DNA of 36,975 bases from the NCBI GenBank assembly GCA_031254035.1, contig JAIRVF010000044.1, positions 1 to 36,975 of the forward strand. Reading direction: 5' to 3'. The notes under the pieces were generated by a model, which ran no database searches, was not told where the DNA came from, and saw only the letters and a list, made by a program, of their open reading frames with translations. Below, in pieces: positions 1-8,474 of this stretch. The position numbers and the translations under genes were made by a program. Source of the DNA: Paenibacillus sp. GTDB taxonomy: Bacteria > Bacillota > Bacilli > Paenibacillales > Paenibacillaceae. The stretch's first letter is position 1. Every line of letters starts with the position of its first letter.

Positions 1-1149
1 AGTTCACCTCGTCTCAAAATGGTTTGGTTTAGACGCTTAACCTATTCGAGATTTGGGGAGGTACTCCCTTTTTTATGCCTGAAAAACCTTGTTACAGCAA
101 GGGATTGGAATTATGAAATTGATTCGATTATAAAAATATTAAAACCTGATTCTATGCGAAATCACGTTGATCACTACTATTACTGGAAGCGAGAAGCTTT
201 GGTTTACCATTCTGGAATACTGAATCAGCTGCCAGCAGGTATAAGAGCACCAATATGCTATGCAGTGGAAGAATATTCTGATGGGAATGTCTGGGTCTGG
301 TTTGAGGATATAGCTATTGAATCTAAACAGAGTGACTGGACCTTCACGCACATGTGTAAAATATCCTACTTATTAGGAAAATATAATGGTGCTTACGTTA
401 CAGGTACTCCCCTACCGACTGAGTCTTTCATATGCCATACTTGGATGCGTTCTTGGGTAGAAGTATGTACTGCTTATGCCAAACCCATGGAGGAGCAGAA
501 AGTTATATGGGATTCTTATTTGAATGAGCTTCATGGAAAAAGCTCTATCTGGGAACTTTATATTAAGAACAGAACCCGAGTAGATAGCTTGCTGGAGACT
601 TTAGAATTACTTCCCCGTGTATTTGCTCATCAAGACGTACACTGGGATAACATTTTTCTAGAGCATTTGAATGGCAGCGATTCATTAATAGCGATCGATT
701 GGCAGTTTGCAAGTATATCAGGTGTAGGAGAAGAGCTTGGTCGAATGTTTGGATATGCGTTATTAAAGGAAAGGGTTCCAATTAATAAGGCAGCAGAATA
801 TAAGGAACAATTATTTCTAAACTATGTCCAAGGGCTAAGAGATGTTGGTTGGGACGGAAATTCTGAACTTGCTCGTTTCGGTTTTACTACGTCTGCGTCG
901 CTTAGGTTTATCTTGGTTATTGATAAGCTGCTTAGTAAGCTCGAAGAAGATGATAGAATCAATCAGAAAGATAAAACAAATCATATGTTGTTAGTTTTTC
1001 ATATCCTGCTTGAAATGGCAGAAGAGTCATGGAATCTTAGAAATGAAATAATAAAGTGTAACGATTTTCGCCCTAATGTCTCAACGGGTTCAAGTTGGAA
1101 ACGAACTAATAGTCATTCAAAAGAAAATTCCAAAAATCTCAGGAGGTAA
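1..1149 (+). CDS. Aminoglycoside phosphotransferase-like (APH/choline kinase fold) protein, probably 5'-partial
   Basis: Kinase-like phosphotransferase of the APH superfamily, expected to move the ATP gamma-phosphate to a small hydroxylated substrate; the substrate cannot be told. The catalytic-loop motif HQDVHWDN is at residues 204-211 counted from the ATG at 19 (D206 the presumed base, N211 a metal ligand), and IDWQ with metal-binding D227 follows. The frame is open from base 1 to the ATG at 19, and the start of the N-lobe seems missing, so the true start probably lies outside the window. The C-terminal part is helical and ends in a basic Ser/Asn-rich tail. The stop overlaps the AGGAGG ribosome site of the next gene, so the two are probably co-transcribed. 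An antibiotic kinase is possible, but most family members with this divergence are uncharacterised. Confidence 0.75.
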   Translation, partial: SSPRLKMVWFRRLTYSRFGEVLPFLCLKNLVTARDWNYEIDSIIKILKPDSMRNHVDHYYYWKREALVYHSGILNQLPAGIRAPICYAVEEYSDGNVWVWFEDIAIESKQSDWTFTHMCKISYLLGKYNGAYVTGTPLPTESFICHTWMRSWVEVCTAYAKPMEEQKVIWDSYLNELHGKSSIWELYIKNRTRVDSLLETLELLPRVFAHQDVHWDNIFLEHLNGSDSLIAIDWQFASISGVGEELGRMFGYALLKERVPINKAAEYKEQLFLNYVQGLRDVGWDGNSELARFGFTTSASLRFILVIDKLLSKLEEDDRINQKDKTNHMLLVFHILLEMAEESWNLRNEIIKCNDFRPNVSTGSSWKRTNSHSKENSKNLRR

Positions 1150-1154
1150 ATGCA

Positions 1155-1592
1155 ATGAAAAAGGTAACTTCGAAAGATGGAACCACCATTGCGTATGATA
1201 CATTCGGGAATGGACCGGCGGTCATTCTGGTAAGCGCTGCATTCCAAACTCGTTCGGATCAGATGATGTTGAAGCTTGCTTCGCTTCTATCATCCCATTT
1301 TACCGTGTTCAACTACGATCGTCGGGGTCGAGGGGATAGTGGCGACACAGCGTCGTACGCGGTTGAGCGTGAAGTCGAGGATATTGAAACTCTCATCAAC
1401 GAGGCTGGTGGATCGGCATTTATATTCGGCATGTCATCCGGAGGAGTTCTTGCCCTCGAAGCCGCTCGCAAGCTTGCCATCGCGAAGTTAGCATTGTACG
1501 AACCACCGTTCATTGTTGACAATACGCGTCCTCCTCTGCCGGAGGATTACTTAAGACAGCTCAAAGAGCTGACAACATCGGATCAGGAATGA
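1155..1592 (+). CDS. Truncated alpha/beta hydrolase (N-terminal half only)
   Basis: This 145-aa product covers the first half of an alpha/beta hydrolase, a family usually near 260 aa. Visible are the first strands (PAVILVSAAF), the YDRRGRGDSG loop and the nucleophile elbow G-M-S-S-G with Ser94. The reading then stops shortly after EPPFIVDNTRPPLPEDY. The cap, the acidic residue and the catalytic His are all missing, so the product cannot be a working hydrolase of the normal type. The start is well placed behind AGGAGGT (1141-1147). A deletion or recombination joint near base 1580 would explain the abrupt end just before the next gene. It is probably a gene remnant, though still an open frame. 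Confidence 0.7.
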   Translation: MKKVTSKDGTTIAYDTFGNGPAVILVSAAFQTRSDQMMLKLASLLSSHFTVFNYDRRGRGDSGDTASYAVEREVEDIETLINEAGGSAFIFGMSSGGVLALEAARKLAIAKLALYEPPFIVDNTRPPLPEDYLRQLKELTTSDQE

Positions 1593-1614
1593 GATATGAA
1601 AGGTAAGTGATGAG

Positions 1615-3879
1615 ATGAAACGAGGTAAACTGGGACTCGGCTGTAAGCTGATATTCCTTGCAATAGGTTGTATTGTAATTTCGCTTCGACTTTCTACGGA
1701 AGCCATGGCACAGGAAGTAGATAGTTTGCTACCTGAGCCGAGTAAGAACGAGATCGTAGAAAAATGGAATCAGTGGATTAAAGCCTCCTCAGATAAGGAA
1801 AATGAAAATCCTTTTATAACGGAGCCAAGTGGCCAAGCACCTTATCGGGAGGGAACAGTGAATGCCAACTATTTGAAAAAAGGGCTGGATGCTGCTAATT
1901 TTTATCGTTTTATATCGGGGCTACCTGCAGATTTGGAGCTGGATTCAGCGTTAAATGAACAGGCTCAATTCGGGGCGATTCTTTTAGCGGCAAATGGGCG
2001 CTTGAGCCATTATCCTTCTCAGCCTGCAGATATGCCAGCCAATATATACAAGAGAGGAAAGGAATCGACCAGCAGTTCGAATATCTTCACATCCTACAGA
2101 ACGCAAGAAAATATCTTTTTCAAAAGCGTTCGATATTATATGGATGATTCCGATGTTTCCAATATCGATCGTCTCGGTCACCGACGGTGGATTCTGAATC
2201 CTGCACTGCAAAAAGTCGGGTTTGGTTTGGCATTTAAAACAGAGAAAGATGGGCTGAAGGTCTATTATTCACCTATGCAAGTCTTCGATAAAAGTAGATT
2301 GGGGCTTGGATACAATTACATCTTATACCCTAATAAAGGTGGCTTTCCGCTAGAGGCTTTCCGCAGCCAGCAAGCATGGTCCGTATTATTGAATCCTTCC
2401 GTGTTCCAGCAGCCGTCTTCTTCAGAAGTCGAGGTAGAGTTGACCAGACAGTCAGATCAGAAAAAATGGGTTTTTAATCAAAACATGCAAAACGAAGAGT
2501 TTCCGCTTTCTTACTCGAATGTAGATCCAAACAATCTAGCATGGCATCAGCAAGCTTATTTTAACGTGGAAACAACGAGCTACGGATACAACCATGCTAT
2601 CATTTTCAGGCCAGATCTGCTATCGCCTCTACATAACGGGGATCAATTTAAGGTCCATATTACAGGACTTAAAAAGTTGGATGGGACCTCGGCGGAAATT
2701 TCCTATCAGACAAGCTTTTTCAGTATCACTGGTGCGCCCGATGAAAAACTGACACAACTCATCGCAGATAAGACGGCGCTTAAGGTTAGGGCAGGTGAAA
2801 CTGTTCAGTTGCCGAAAATAGAAGCTCATTATGATGGAGGCACGAATTTTGACGCATCATCGAAAGTATCACTGACATCGAATTCTAATAGCATTCGCAT
2901 TGAAAACCATGCCATCACTGGCATTAAAAAAGGGAAGTCTACCGTGTCCGCAAGCTTTGAAGGGAAAACGATCTTGATTGAAGTTGAGGTATATGAAGCC
3001 GCACAGTTGGCAGATGTTCAACTTCATTGGGCTCGTGATGCAATTCAATGGGCTATAAATAAAAGAATAGCAAGTGGATATCCGGATGGTACATTCAAAC
3101 CAAACCAGCAGGTATCAGAAGCCGAATTTTTATCGATGCTGTTTACGTTATACGCAGACTCCAAAGCTATGCAAGGCATTAATGCCAGTGAAGCTGCTAA
3201 AAAAATGCCGGACAACAGCTGGGACGACAAATTTTATTGGTATGCTGAATATTTGAATTTGGATATGCACAAAAGCATGACAGACCGTAATTACAGAAAG
3301 CATGTGATCACAAGAAGCGAAGTAGCTCAGATTGTCGCAAGTCTAGGAGGAAAATACTTTACAAATGACGATGACGCCATCCAATATTTGTTGGTGATGG
3401 GGTATACGACAGGGAAGACGGGGGCTACCGTTGAGGGCTATGCTGGTAAAGACCCGCTTACCCGAGCAGAAGCTATTGTTTTTCTGAAAAATTTGTCCGA
3501 ACATGATTACTACATTACAGGAAGACCCAATCAGACAACATCACTTACCGAAAACGAGAGGAAGGGCTACCTTGAAGATCTCACCATCAAAGCGAAATTT
3601 AGCGAAAATCATACTCTACAACTCACAGGCAATTTGAGCGAAATGGCTAATAAGACGGTTTCGATCAAAATCCATGGTCCTTCACCTCTGGTCAAATATA
3701 TCCAGACAGAGACCGCACAGGTAGATTCCGACGGTAACTTTACTCTGAAGACGGATCAAATTGACGCACCGGCGCTTAGTATCTATGTTTATATTCGTGA
3801 TGACTATTCATACTTTATCGATGTTGGTTTAGGCAAAGAGACGATCAATTCGTATGCATATACGAAATTACTAAATTGA
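1615..3879 (+). CDS. Secreted CAP-domain protein with Ig-like (Big_2) and SLH domains
   Basis: A 754-aa exported surface protein. Residues 1-33 form a signal peptide (basic MKRGK, hydrophobic core, cleavage near AMA-Q). A CAP/SCP domain follows at about 85-250: NFYRFISGLP, the H of LSHYP, the ENIFF region and the GHRRWILNP block typical of bacterial CAP proteins. An Ig-like Big_2 unit lies at about 385-460, ending ITGIKKGKSTVSASFEGKTILIEVEV. Three divergent SLH repeats fill about 465-650; the first contains ASGYPDGTFKPNQQVSEAEF. The SLH repeats should hold the protein to pyruvylated wall polymer. The C-terminal 100 residues form an unassigned beta-rich unit. CAP function in bacteria is poorly known. 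A weak AAAGG site precedes ATG 1615. Confidence 0.85.
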   Translation: MKRGKLGLGCKLIFLAIGCIVISLRLSTEAMAQEVDSLLPEPSKNEIVEKWNQWIKASSDKENENPFITEPSGQAPYREGTVNANYLKKGLDAANFYRFISGLPADLELDSALNEQAQFGAILLAANGRLSHYPSQPADMPANIYKRGKESTSSSNIFTSYRTQENIFFKSVRYYMDDSDVSNIDRLGHRRWILNPALQKVGFGLAFKTEKDGLKVYYSPMQVFDKSRLGLGYNYILYPNKGGFPLEAFRSQQAWSVLLNPSVFQQPSSSEVEVELTRQSDQKKWVFNQNMQNEEFPLSYSNVDPNNLAWHQQAYFNVETTSYGYNHAIIFRPDLLSPLHNGDQFKVHITGLKKLDGTSAEISYQTSFFSITGAPDEKLTQLIADKTALKVRAGETVQLPKIEAHYDGGTNFDASSKVSLTSNSNSIRIENHAITGIKKGKSTVSASFEGKTILIEVEVYEAAQLADVQLHWARDAIQWAINKRIASGYPDGTFKPNQQVSEAEFLSMLFTLYADSKAMQGINASEAAKKMPDNSWDDKFYWYAEYLNLDMHKSMTDRNYRKHVITRSEVAQIVASLGGKYFTNDDDAIQYLLVMGYTTGKTGATVEGYAGKDPLTRAEAIVFLKNLSEHDYYITGRPNQTTSLTENERKGYLEDLTIKAKFSENHTLQLTGNLSEMANKTVSIKIHGPSPLVKYIQTETAQVDSDGNFTLKTDQIDAPALSIYVYIRDDYSYFIDVGLGKETINSYAYTKLLN

Positions 3880-3989
3880 AACATACACATCACAAGTACC
3901 GATAAAATGTACGAACACTTCATGCTGGCAATCAGTGCTTCGTAGGGAATATAATAGAATAGCAACTTTTACCGAATGGGGGAATAAAA

Positions 3990-5222
3990 ATGTATCCTAC
4001 AAAAAAGCAGTTGGAAAATTACGCAGAACTCACCGTCAAGGTAGGTGTAAATGTACAGCCAGGTCAGACCGTTGTCGTAATGGGACCGATCGTGGCAGCA
4101 GACCTGATCCGTCTGATTACTCTGCAAGCATACAAGGCGGGCGCCCATAATGTCCATGTGGAATACAATGATGATCAGTTGTCCAAAATTAAATACCTGA
4201 ACGCACCAGAAGAAGTGTTCTCCGAATATCCGGAGTGGCGCGCCAAATCGATGGAGGAATTTGCTGAGAAAGGCGCTGCTTTTATCCAGATTTATTCTCC
4301 TGATCCAGATTTGCTGAATGAAGTGGAACCGTCGCGGATTGCCACTGCTGCCAAAACGGCTGCTACAGCATTAAACAAATATCGCAGTTACCTCATGTCC
4401 CACCACAATGCTTGGACGTTGATTTCTTATGCTACACCTGAATGGGCAAGCAAGATGTTCCCAGGCGAAAGCCAGGAAACAGCGGTACAGAAACTGTGGG
4501 AACGTATTATCGATGCAACACGGATTGACCAGGAAAATCCGGTTGAAGCATGGGGCAATCATAATGCGAAACTGAGCGAAATGGTCGCTTTCCTGAATGA
4601 CAAACGCTATAAGCAGCTGCAATATGAAGCTCCGGGCACATCGCTTACACTTGACCTTCCGGAGGGACATATTTGGCTTGGTGGAGCCAAAGAGAATACA
4701 CGCGGAGTTTGGTTTAATCCTAATATTCCGACAGAAGAAGTCTATACGCTCCCACACAAAGACGGTGTAAATGGGACCGTGCGCAGCACGAAGCCTCTTA
4801 ACAATAACGGTGTCATAATCGATGGATTTTCGTTGACGTTTAAGGATGGCAAGGTCGTGGATTTTAGCGCTGAAAAGGGAGCCGAAGCACTGCAAAAACT
4901 TTTGGATACCGATGAAGGGGCAAGATATCTTGGTGAGGTAGCGTTGGTTCCTCATGATTCCCCAATTTCAAATTCGAATGTTATTTTTTACAATACATTA
5001 TTTGATGAAAATGCTTCTTGCCACCTTGCAATTGGCCAAGCTTATCCTGTGACCATCGAAGGTGGTACGAACATGAATGAAGAGGAACTGGCAAAGCATG
5101 GGGTTAATAAAAGTTTGACTCATGTCGATTTCATGATCGGTTCGGCAGAGCTTTCCATTGATGGCATTACGCAGGATGGCCGAAAAGAAGCGATATTCCG
5201 GAACGGAAACTGGGCATTTTAA
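3990..5222 (+). CDS. ampS: M29-family metallo-aminopeptidase (AmpS/PepS/AmpT type)
   Basis: Cytoplasmic aminopeptidase of peptidase family M29, which uses two metal ions and removes N-terminal residues from peptides. The 410-aa length is normal for the family. The metal and catalytic residues can be followed: E250 in TEEVYTLP, E316 in LGEVALVP, H345 and Y352 in CHLAIGQAYP, and H378 and D380 in LTHVDFMIGS, at or very near the positions known for characterised members. The N-terminal half has the usual LENYAELTVKVGVNVQPGQ opening. The start at 3990 has a GGGGGA site a few bases upstream. It is a stand-alone gene, with about 110 bases to the previous gene and a long regulatory spacer behind it. 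Confidence 0.93.
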   Translation: MYPTKKQLENYAELTVKVGVNVQPGQTVVVMGPIVAADLIRLITLQAYKAGAHNVHVEYNDDQLSKIKYLNAPEEVFSEYPEWRAKSMEEFAEKGAAFIQIYSPDPDLLNEVEPSRIATAAKTAATALNKYRSYLMSHHNAWTLISYATPEWASKMFPGESQETAVQKLWERIIDATRIDQENPVEAWGNHNAKLSEMVAFLNDKRYKQLQYEAPGTSLTLDLPEGHIWLGGAKENTRGVWFNPNIPTEEVYTLPHKDGVNGTVRSTKPLNNNGVIIDGFSLTFKDGKVVDFSAEKGAEALQKLLDTDEGARYLGEVALVPHDSPISNSNVIFYNTLFDENASCHLAIGQAYPVTIEGGTNMNEEELAKHGVNKSLTHVDFMIGSAELSIDGITQDGRKEAIFRNGNWAF

Positions 5223-5550
5223 AAACACCGGACCAAATAAAGGCGAATAGTGATGATGGCTAGATGATTTAGCTATTTTGCTCATATAAAGTCAGAAAAA
5301 ATCGTTCTTTGCTAGAATTAGCAGCAGTGATGCGGCTATTCAGCATGGGGCGACTTTTTAGTTTGAACGGATTTTCCTTTGACATATAAATAATTATGTA
5401 AACTAATGAAATGCATATACTTCTATGGTAGATAGTTTTCGCGGACCAGCCCAACGATTCCAACATCGCGTACGTTGTCTCCCGCTTCGAGATCGACCAT
5501 AGCCGTTCAAACGGGATTCGCCCTCCTTGAAATGGATATGTTACAATCTA
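5223..5550. other. Intergenic spacer without a recognisable gene
   Basis: AT-rich spacer between the aminopeptidase and the riboswitch promoter. A clearly GC-richer patch lies at about 5440-5525. On the minus strand that patch reads as a short peptide-like stretch (RIPFERLWSISKRETTYAML) continuing into LESLGWSAKTIY, which may be a fragment of a decayed gene that I cannot name. No terminator with a proper U tract was found directly behind the aminopeptidase. Confidence 0.3.
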
Positions 5551-5583
5551 TTGACAATAACTTGAAACTTCATATATTATAAT
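5551..5583 (+). promoter_or_regulatory. Probable sigma-A promoter of the lysine riboswitch operon
   Basis: TTGACA at 5551-5556 is a perfect -35 box. TATATT at 5573-5578 gives a 16-nt spacer; an overlapping TATAAT at 5578-5583 would leave 21 nt and is less likely. The transcript would begin near 5585-5592, just before the riboswitch. Confidence 0.6.
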
Positions 5584-5600
5584 TCTAACAATTTAATATA

Positions 5601-5621
5601 ACCTCACGCTAACGGTGAGGT
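5601..5621 (+). promoter_or_regulatory. Hairpin overlapping the P1 strand of the riboswitch
   Basis: ACCTCAC (5601-5607) is perfectly complementary to GTGAGGT (5615-5621), with a 7-nt loop. Its 3' arm shares bases 5617-5621 with the 5' strand of aptamer helix P1 (GAGGTAG, 5617-5623), so the two helices exclude each other. This is not part of the standard lysine aptamer. Confidence 0.45.
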
Positions 5622-5795
5622 AGAGGCGCGGTGTTTAACAGTTTGTAGTAGAGCTTGAGAGAGGCTATGAAACTATGAAGAAGGAAATGCCGCCGAAGTG
5701 GGTAATATACTCAGTATTACTTGCTGGGCCTGTAGTTAATAGCTGCAGGACTGTCTCAATGAATCTCCCAGTTCATTGAGTTGTGCTATCTCCAA
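5615..5795 (+). promoter_or_regulatory. Lysine riboswitch (L box) aptamer
   Basis: The conserved core of the L-box aptamer is present in order: TAGAGGCGC after the P1 strand, AGTAG, the GAAGG-aaa-TGCCGCCGAAG block, the long P3/P4 arms with TTGCTGGGC, GGACTGTC, and the closing GCTATCTC. Helix P1 pairs GAGGTAG (5617-5623) with CTATCTC (5786-5792), with one G-U pair. In this class lysine binding stabilises P1 and lets the following terminator form, switching the operon off. It lies directly upstream of a polar amino-acid ABC importer, which makes lysine the likely cargo. Identification is by motif; a covariance-model search would settle it. Confidence 0.92.
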
Positions 5796-5831
5796 GGGGA
5801 AGCTGAGGCATATAAAGTGCTATGACATAGT

Positions 5832-5862
5832 GCGACCTGAGCTATACGAGGGTCGCTTTTTT
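5832..5862 (+). terminator. Riboswitch-controlled rho-independent terminator
   Basis: GCGACC (5832-5837) pairs with GGTCGC (5851-5856) and is followed by six T. It sits 40 nt after the aptamer and before the first gene, the normal place for the expression platform. A possible competing pairing is AGCTGAGG (5801-5808) with CCTGAGCT (5836-5843), seven of eight pairs, which would take up part of the terminator 5' arm. Confidence 0.8.
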
Positions 5863-5904
5863 GGTTCCAGGAATAAAACGCTTACATTATAGGGAGGTAA
5901 GAAC

Positions 5905-6735
5905 ATGAAGTTAAAGACAAGATTATTTTCGGTGATGCTGCTCTCTGCAATGATTATTGTATCGGGCTGCGGTGCTAAAGATGCCAAAGATGCTAAAGGT
6001 GATACATTCAAAGTTGGAATGGAAGCAGGTTATCCGCCGTTCAACTGGACGCAAAAGGATAATTCCAATGGTGCTGTCGCAATCTCCGGAACTTCAGAAT
6101 ATGCGGGCGGTTATGATGTGGAAATAGCAAAGAAGATTGCAGACAGCTTAGGCAAGAAGCTGGAGATAGTAAAGACGGAGTGGGATGGACTCGTTCCTTC
6201 TCTAACTTCGGGCACGATCGATGCCATTATTGCCGGTATGTCCCCTACAGCAGAGCGCAAACAGACCATTGACTTCTCCGATATCTATTATAAATCGAAC
6301 TTAGTCATGGTTGTGAAAAAAGGAGGGCCTTATGAAGGCGCTACTTCGATTCAAGATTTTAAAGGGGCAAAAATTACCGCCCAATTAAATACCTTCCACT
6401 ATTCAGTTATTGACCAAATTAACGGTATATCTAAACAAACGGCGATGGATAATTTCCCTGCGATGAGAGTTGCGCTTGAATCCGGAATGATTGATGGTTA
6501 TGTCTCAGAACGCCCAGAGGCTGTGAGTGCTTCGGCAGCTAACGATAAGTTCGCGATGGTTGAATTCAAGGATGGTTTCAAAACTTCCGAAGATGACACA
6601 GCAATTGCGGTAGGCGTTAAGAAGAATAGTGAATATACGGCCAAAATCAATGAAATTCTAAAAGGCATTTCTGAAGAGCAGCGCACAAACATTATGGATG
6701 AAGCTATCAAAAATCAACCTGCAGCAGATCAATAA
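5905..6735 (+). CDS. Amino-acid ABC transporter, substrate-binding lipoprotein (probably lysine)
   Basis: Extracellular receptor of a polar amino-acid ABC importer, SBP family 3. It has a lipoprotein signal: basic MKLKTR, a hydrophobic stretch and the lipobox VSGC, with Cys22 as the lipidated residue. The mature part starts with a short linker carrying AKD repeats, then FKVGMEAGYPPFNW. Typical motifs follow: GGYDVEIAKKIA, the WDGLVPSLTSGTIDAIIAGMSPTAERKQTIDFSDIYY stretch (residues about 92-130), and DGYVSERPEA. The length of 276 aa is normal. A strong GGGAGG site lies 9 nt before ATG 5905. The lysine riboswitch upstream indicates lysine as substrate, though arginine or other basic amino acids cannot be ruled out from the protein alone. 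Confidence 0.92.
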   Translation: MKLKTRLFSVMLLSAMIIVSGCGAKDAKDAKGDTFKVGMEAGYPPFNWTQKDNSNGAVAISGTSEYAGGYDVEIAKKIADSLGKKLEIVKTEWDGLVPSLTSGTIDAIIAGMSPTAERKQTIDFSDIYYKSNLVMVVKKGGPYEGATSIQDFKGAKITAQLNTFHYSVIDQINGISKQTAMDNFPAMRVALESGMIDGYVSERPEAVSASAANDKFAMVEFKDGFKTSEDDTAIAVGVKKNSEYTAKINEILKGISEEQRTNIMDEAIKNQPAADQ

Positions 6736-6742
6736 TAACGTG

Positions 6743-6775
6743 GAGCCGGCTGTATTCTATACAGTCGGTTTTGTA
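6743..6775 (+). terminator. Intra-operon attenuating hairpin
   Basis: GCCGGCTGTAT (6745-6755) pairs with ATACAGTCGGT (6759-6769), two pairs being G-U, and is followed by TTTTG. It lies between the binding-protein gene and the permease gene. Such partial terminators commonly give the binding protein more transcript than the membrane parts. Confidence 0.6.
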
Positions 6776-6797
6776 ATTAAAGATTGGGGGTATATTC

Positions 6798-7517
6798 ATG
6801 ACTATCGATTGGATCGTAAAAATTGTAGAAGATAACTGGCAAATGTTCCTGCGTGGTGCAGGGATGACACTTCTAATTTCAATAGTGGGAACCATCATTG
6901 GCGCAATCATCGGCTTATTGGCTGGAGTGATAAGAACAATACCCACGCCAGCACGCAGTTCACAACGAATATTGCTTAAGATTGCAAATGTCCTACTTAC
7001 GATATACATTGAAGTGTTCCGCGGAACGCCAATGATTGTCCAGGCAATGGTCATTTATTATGGTTCGGCCTTGGCTCTGGATATACATATGAATAAGCTC
7101 ACCGCAGCTTTAATTATCGTTTCAATCAACACGGGAGCTTATATGGCAGAAATCGTTCGTGGAGGAATCTTATCGATCGATAAAGGGCAGTTTGAAGCAG
7201 CTCAGGCAATCGGTATGAATCACAGGCAGATGATGGTTAACATTGTGTTACCGCAAGTTATTCGCAATATATTACCGGCAACAGGCAATCAATTTGTTAT
7301 TAATATTAAAGATACCTCTGTACTTAATGTAATTTCTGTTTCGGAACTGTATTTCTTAACTAAGTCTGTAGCGGGAAATAACTTCAGATACTTTGAATCA
7401 TTCTTTGTCGCAAGTGTTCTTTACCTTGTCATGACCTTTACCGTCACGAGAATTCTGCGCTATTTTGAAAAGAAATTAGATGGTTCTAAAGACTACACAA
7501 TGGAACCAGCAAGATAA
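6798..7517 (+). CDS. Amino-acid ABC transporter permease
   Basis: Integral membrane subunit of the importer, HisM/HisQ-type. It is 239 aa with about five membrane segments. The cytoplasmic coupling loop (EAA motif) reads EAAQAIGMNHRQMMVNIVLPQ, and is followed by the family signature KDTSVLNVISVSEL. EVFRGTPMIVQ in the middle is also typical. The start at 6798 has a GGGGG site 7-11 nt upstream. The gene lies between the binding-protein gene and the ATPase gene in the same direction and is expected to work as a homodimer with the ATPase. Confidence 0.95.
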   Translation: MTIDWIVKIVEDNWQMFLRGAGMTLLISIVGTIIGAIIGLLAGVIRTIPTPARSSQRILLKIANVLLTIYIEVFRGTPMIVQAMVIYYGSALALDIHMNKLTAALIIVSINTGAYMAEIVRGGILSIDKGQFEAAQAIGMNHRQMMVNIVLPQVIRNILPATGNQFVINIKDTSVLNVISVSELYFLTKSVAGNNFRYFESFFVASVLYLVMTFTVTRILRYFEKKLDGSKDYTMEPAR

Positions 7518-7538
7518 GCAAGAGGAGGCAGTGATCCT

Positions 7539-8273
7539 ATGGACAAAGTGATCGAAATACAAAATGTAAATAAGAGCTACGGCCAACATGAGGTTCTGAA
7601 AGACATCGCATTTTCAGTTAATCATGGCGAAGTGGTCAGCATTATTGGCTCCTCAGGCTCGGGGAAATCGACGTTGCTTCGTTGTATCAACCTCTTGGAA
7701 ACACCAAGTGGAGGAAAAATCTATTATCGAGGTCAAAATATACTAGACGGCAATCACCATATTCCTTCCTATCGTACCAAGCTCGGGATGGTGTTTCAGC
7801 AATTTAATTTATTTGAGAATCATAATGTGCTTAATAATTGCGTGGTCGGTCAAGTCAAAGTGTTGAAACGATCGAAGGAAGAAGCAGAACAAATTGCTAG
7901 AAAATACTTAAAGGTAGTAGGCATGGAGAGCTACGTTAACGCTAAACCTAAGCAATTATCAGGTGGTCAGAAGCAACGTGTAGCGATTGCCAGAGCTTTA
8001 TCCATGGAGCCTGATGTCATGTTATTTGATGAACCTACCTCAGCCCTAGATCCTGAGATGGTAGGCGAGGTACTCAAGGTTATGAAGGAATTAGCCGTTT
8101 CAGGCCTAACGATGCTTATCGTCACACATGAAATGGATTTTGCAAGGGAAGTATCGAACCGGGTCGTATTTATGGATAAGGGTGTTATTGCGGAAGAAGG
8201 GACTCCAGATCAAATCTTTAACCATCCTAAGCAAGAACGCACAAGGGAATTCCTAAAGCGAACATTAGTCTAA
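7539..8273 (+). CDS. Amino-acid ABC transporter ATP-binding protein
   Basis: Cytoplasmic ATPase that drives the importer. Its 244 aa contain all nucleotide-binding motifs: Walker [11 protein letters not shown] loop (VFQQFNLF), signature LSGGQKQRV, Walker [15 protein letters not shown] and the switch His in VTHEMDF. It is of the GlnQ/HisP type specific for polar amino acids. An AGAGGAGG site lies 9 nt before ATG 7539, and the gap to the permease is only 21 nt, so it is the third gene of the riboswitch operon. Confidence 0.96.
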   Translation: MDKVIEIQNVNKSYGQHEVLKDIAFSVNHGEVVSIIGSSGSGKSTLLRCINLLETPSGGKIYYRGQNILDGNHHIPSYRTKLGMVFQQFNLFENHNVLNNCVVGQVKVLKRSKEEAEQIARKYLKVVGMESYVNAKPKQLSGGQKQRVAIARALSMEPDVMLFDEPTSALDPEMVGEVLKVMKELAVSGLTMLIVTHEMDFAREVSNRVVFMDKGVIAEEGTPDQIFNHPKQERTREFLKRTLV

Positions 8274-8300
8274 CCATGGAATTACACGAAGTGGAGGTAT

Positions 8301-8342
8301 ATGAATAAGAACGCCGGTGAAGAGCTTCGCTACTGTAAATAG
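8301..8342 (+). other. Possible 13-codon leader or remnant reading frame
   Basis: ATG at 8301 lies just after a GTGGAGGT ribosome-like site and opens a 13-residue frame, MNKNAGEELRYCK, ended by TAG. It overlaps the terminator hairpin below. It may be chance or the last trace of a lost gene. Confidence 0.15.
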
Positions 8343-8354
8343 TGGTGAAGCTCT
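8321..8354 (+). terminator. Hairpin ending the ABC transporter operon
   Basis: AGAGCTTCGCTACT (8321-8334) pairs with AGTGGTGAAGCTCT (8341-8354) across a 6-nt loop: a 14-bp stem including G-U pairs. The following AATTTATG is only weakly T-rich, so termination may be partial. The remaining AT-rich spacer to 8474 should hold the promoter of the next operon; I could not choose one clear pair of boxes. Confidence 0.6.
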
Positions 8355-8474
8355 AATTTATGCATACAAAAACAAAAATATTACCTAGTATAAGTATGCT
8401 ATTATTAATTGGTAGATATTACAACTTGAATTGATAATATAGATGGTTCGTTCAGAGAAAGGGGTCTGTTTTTC

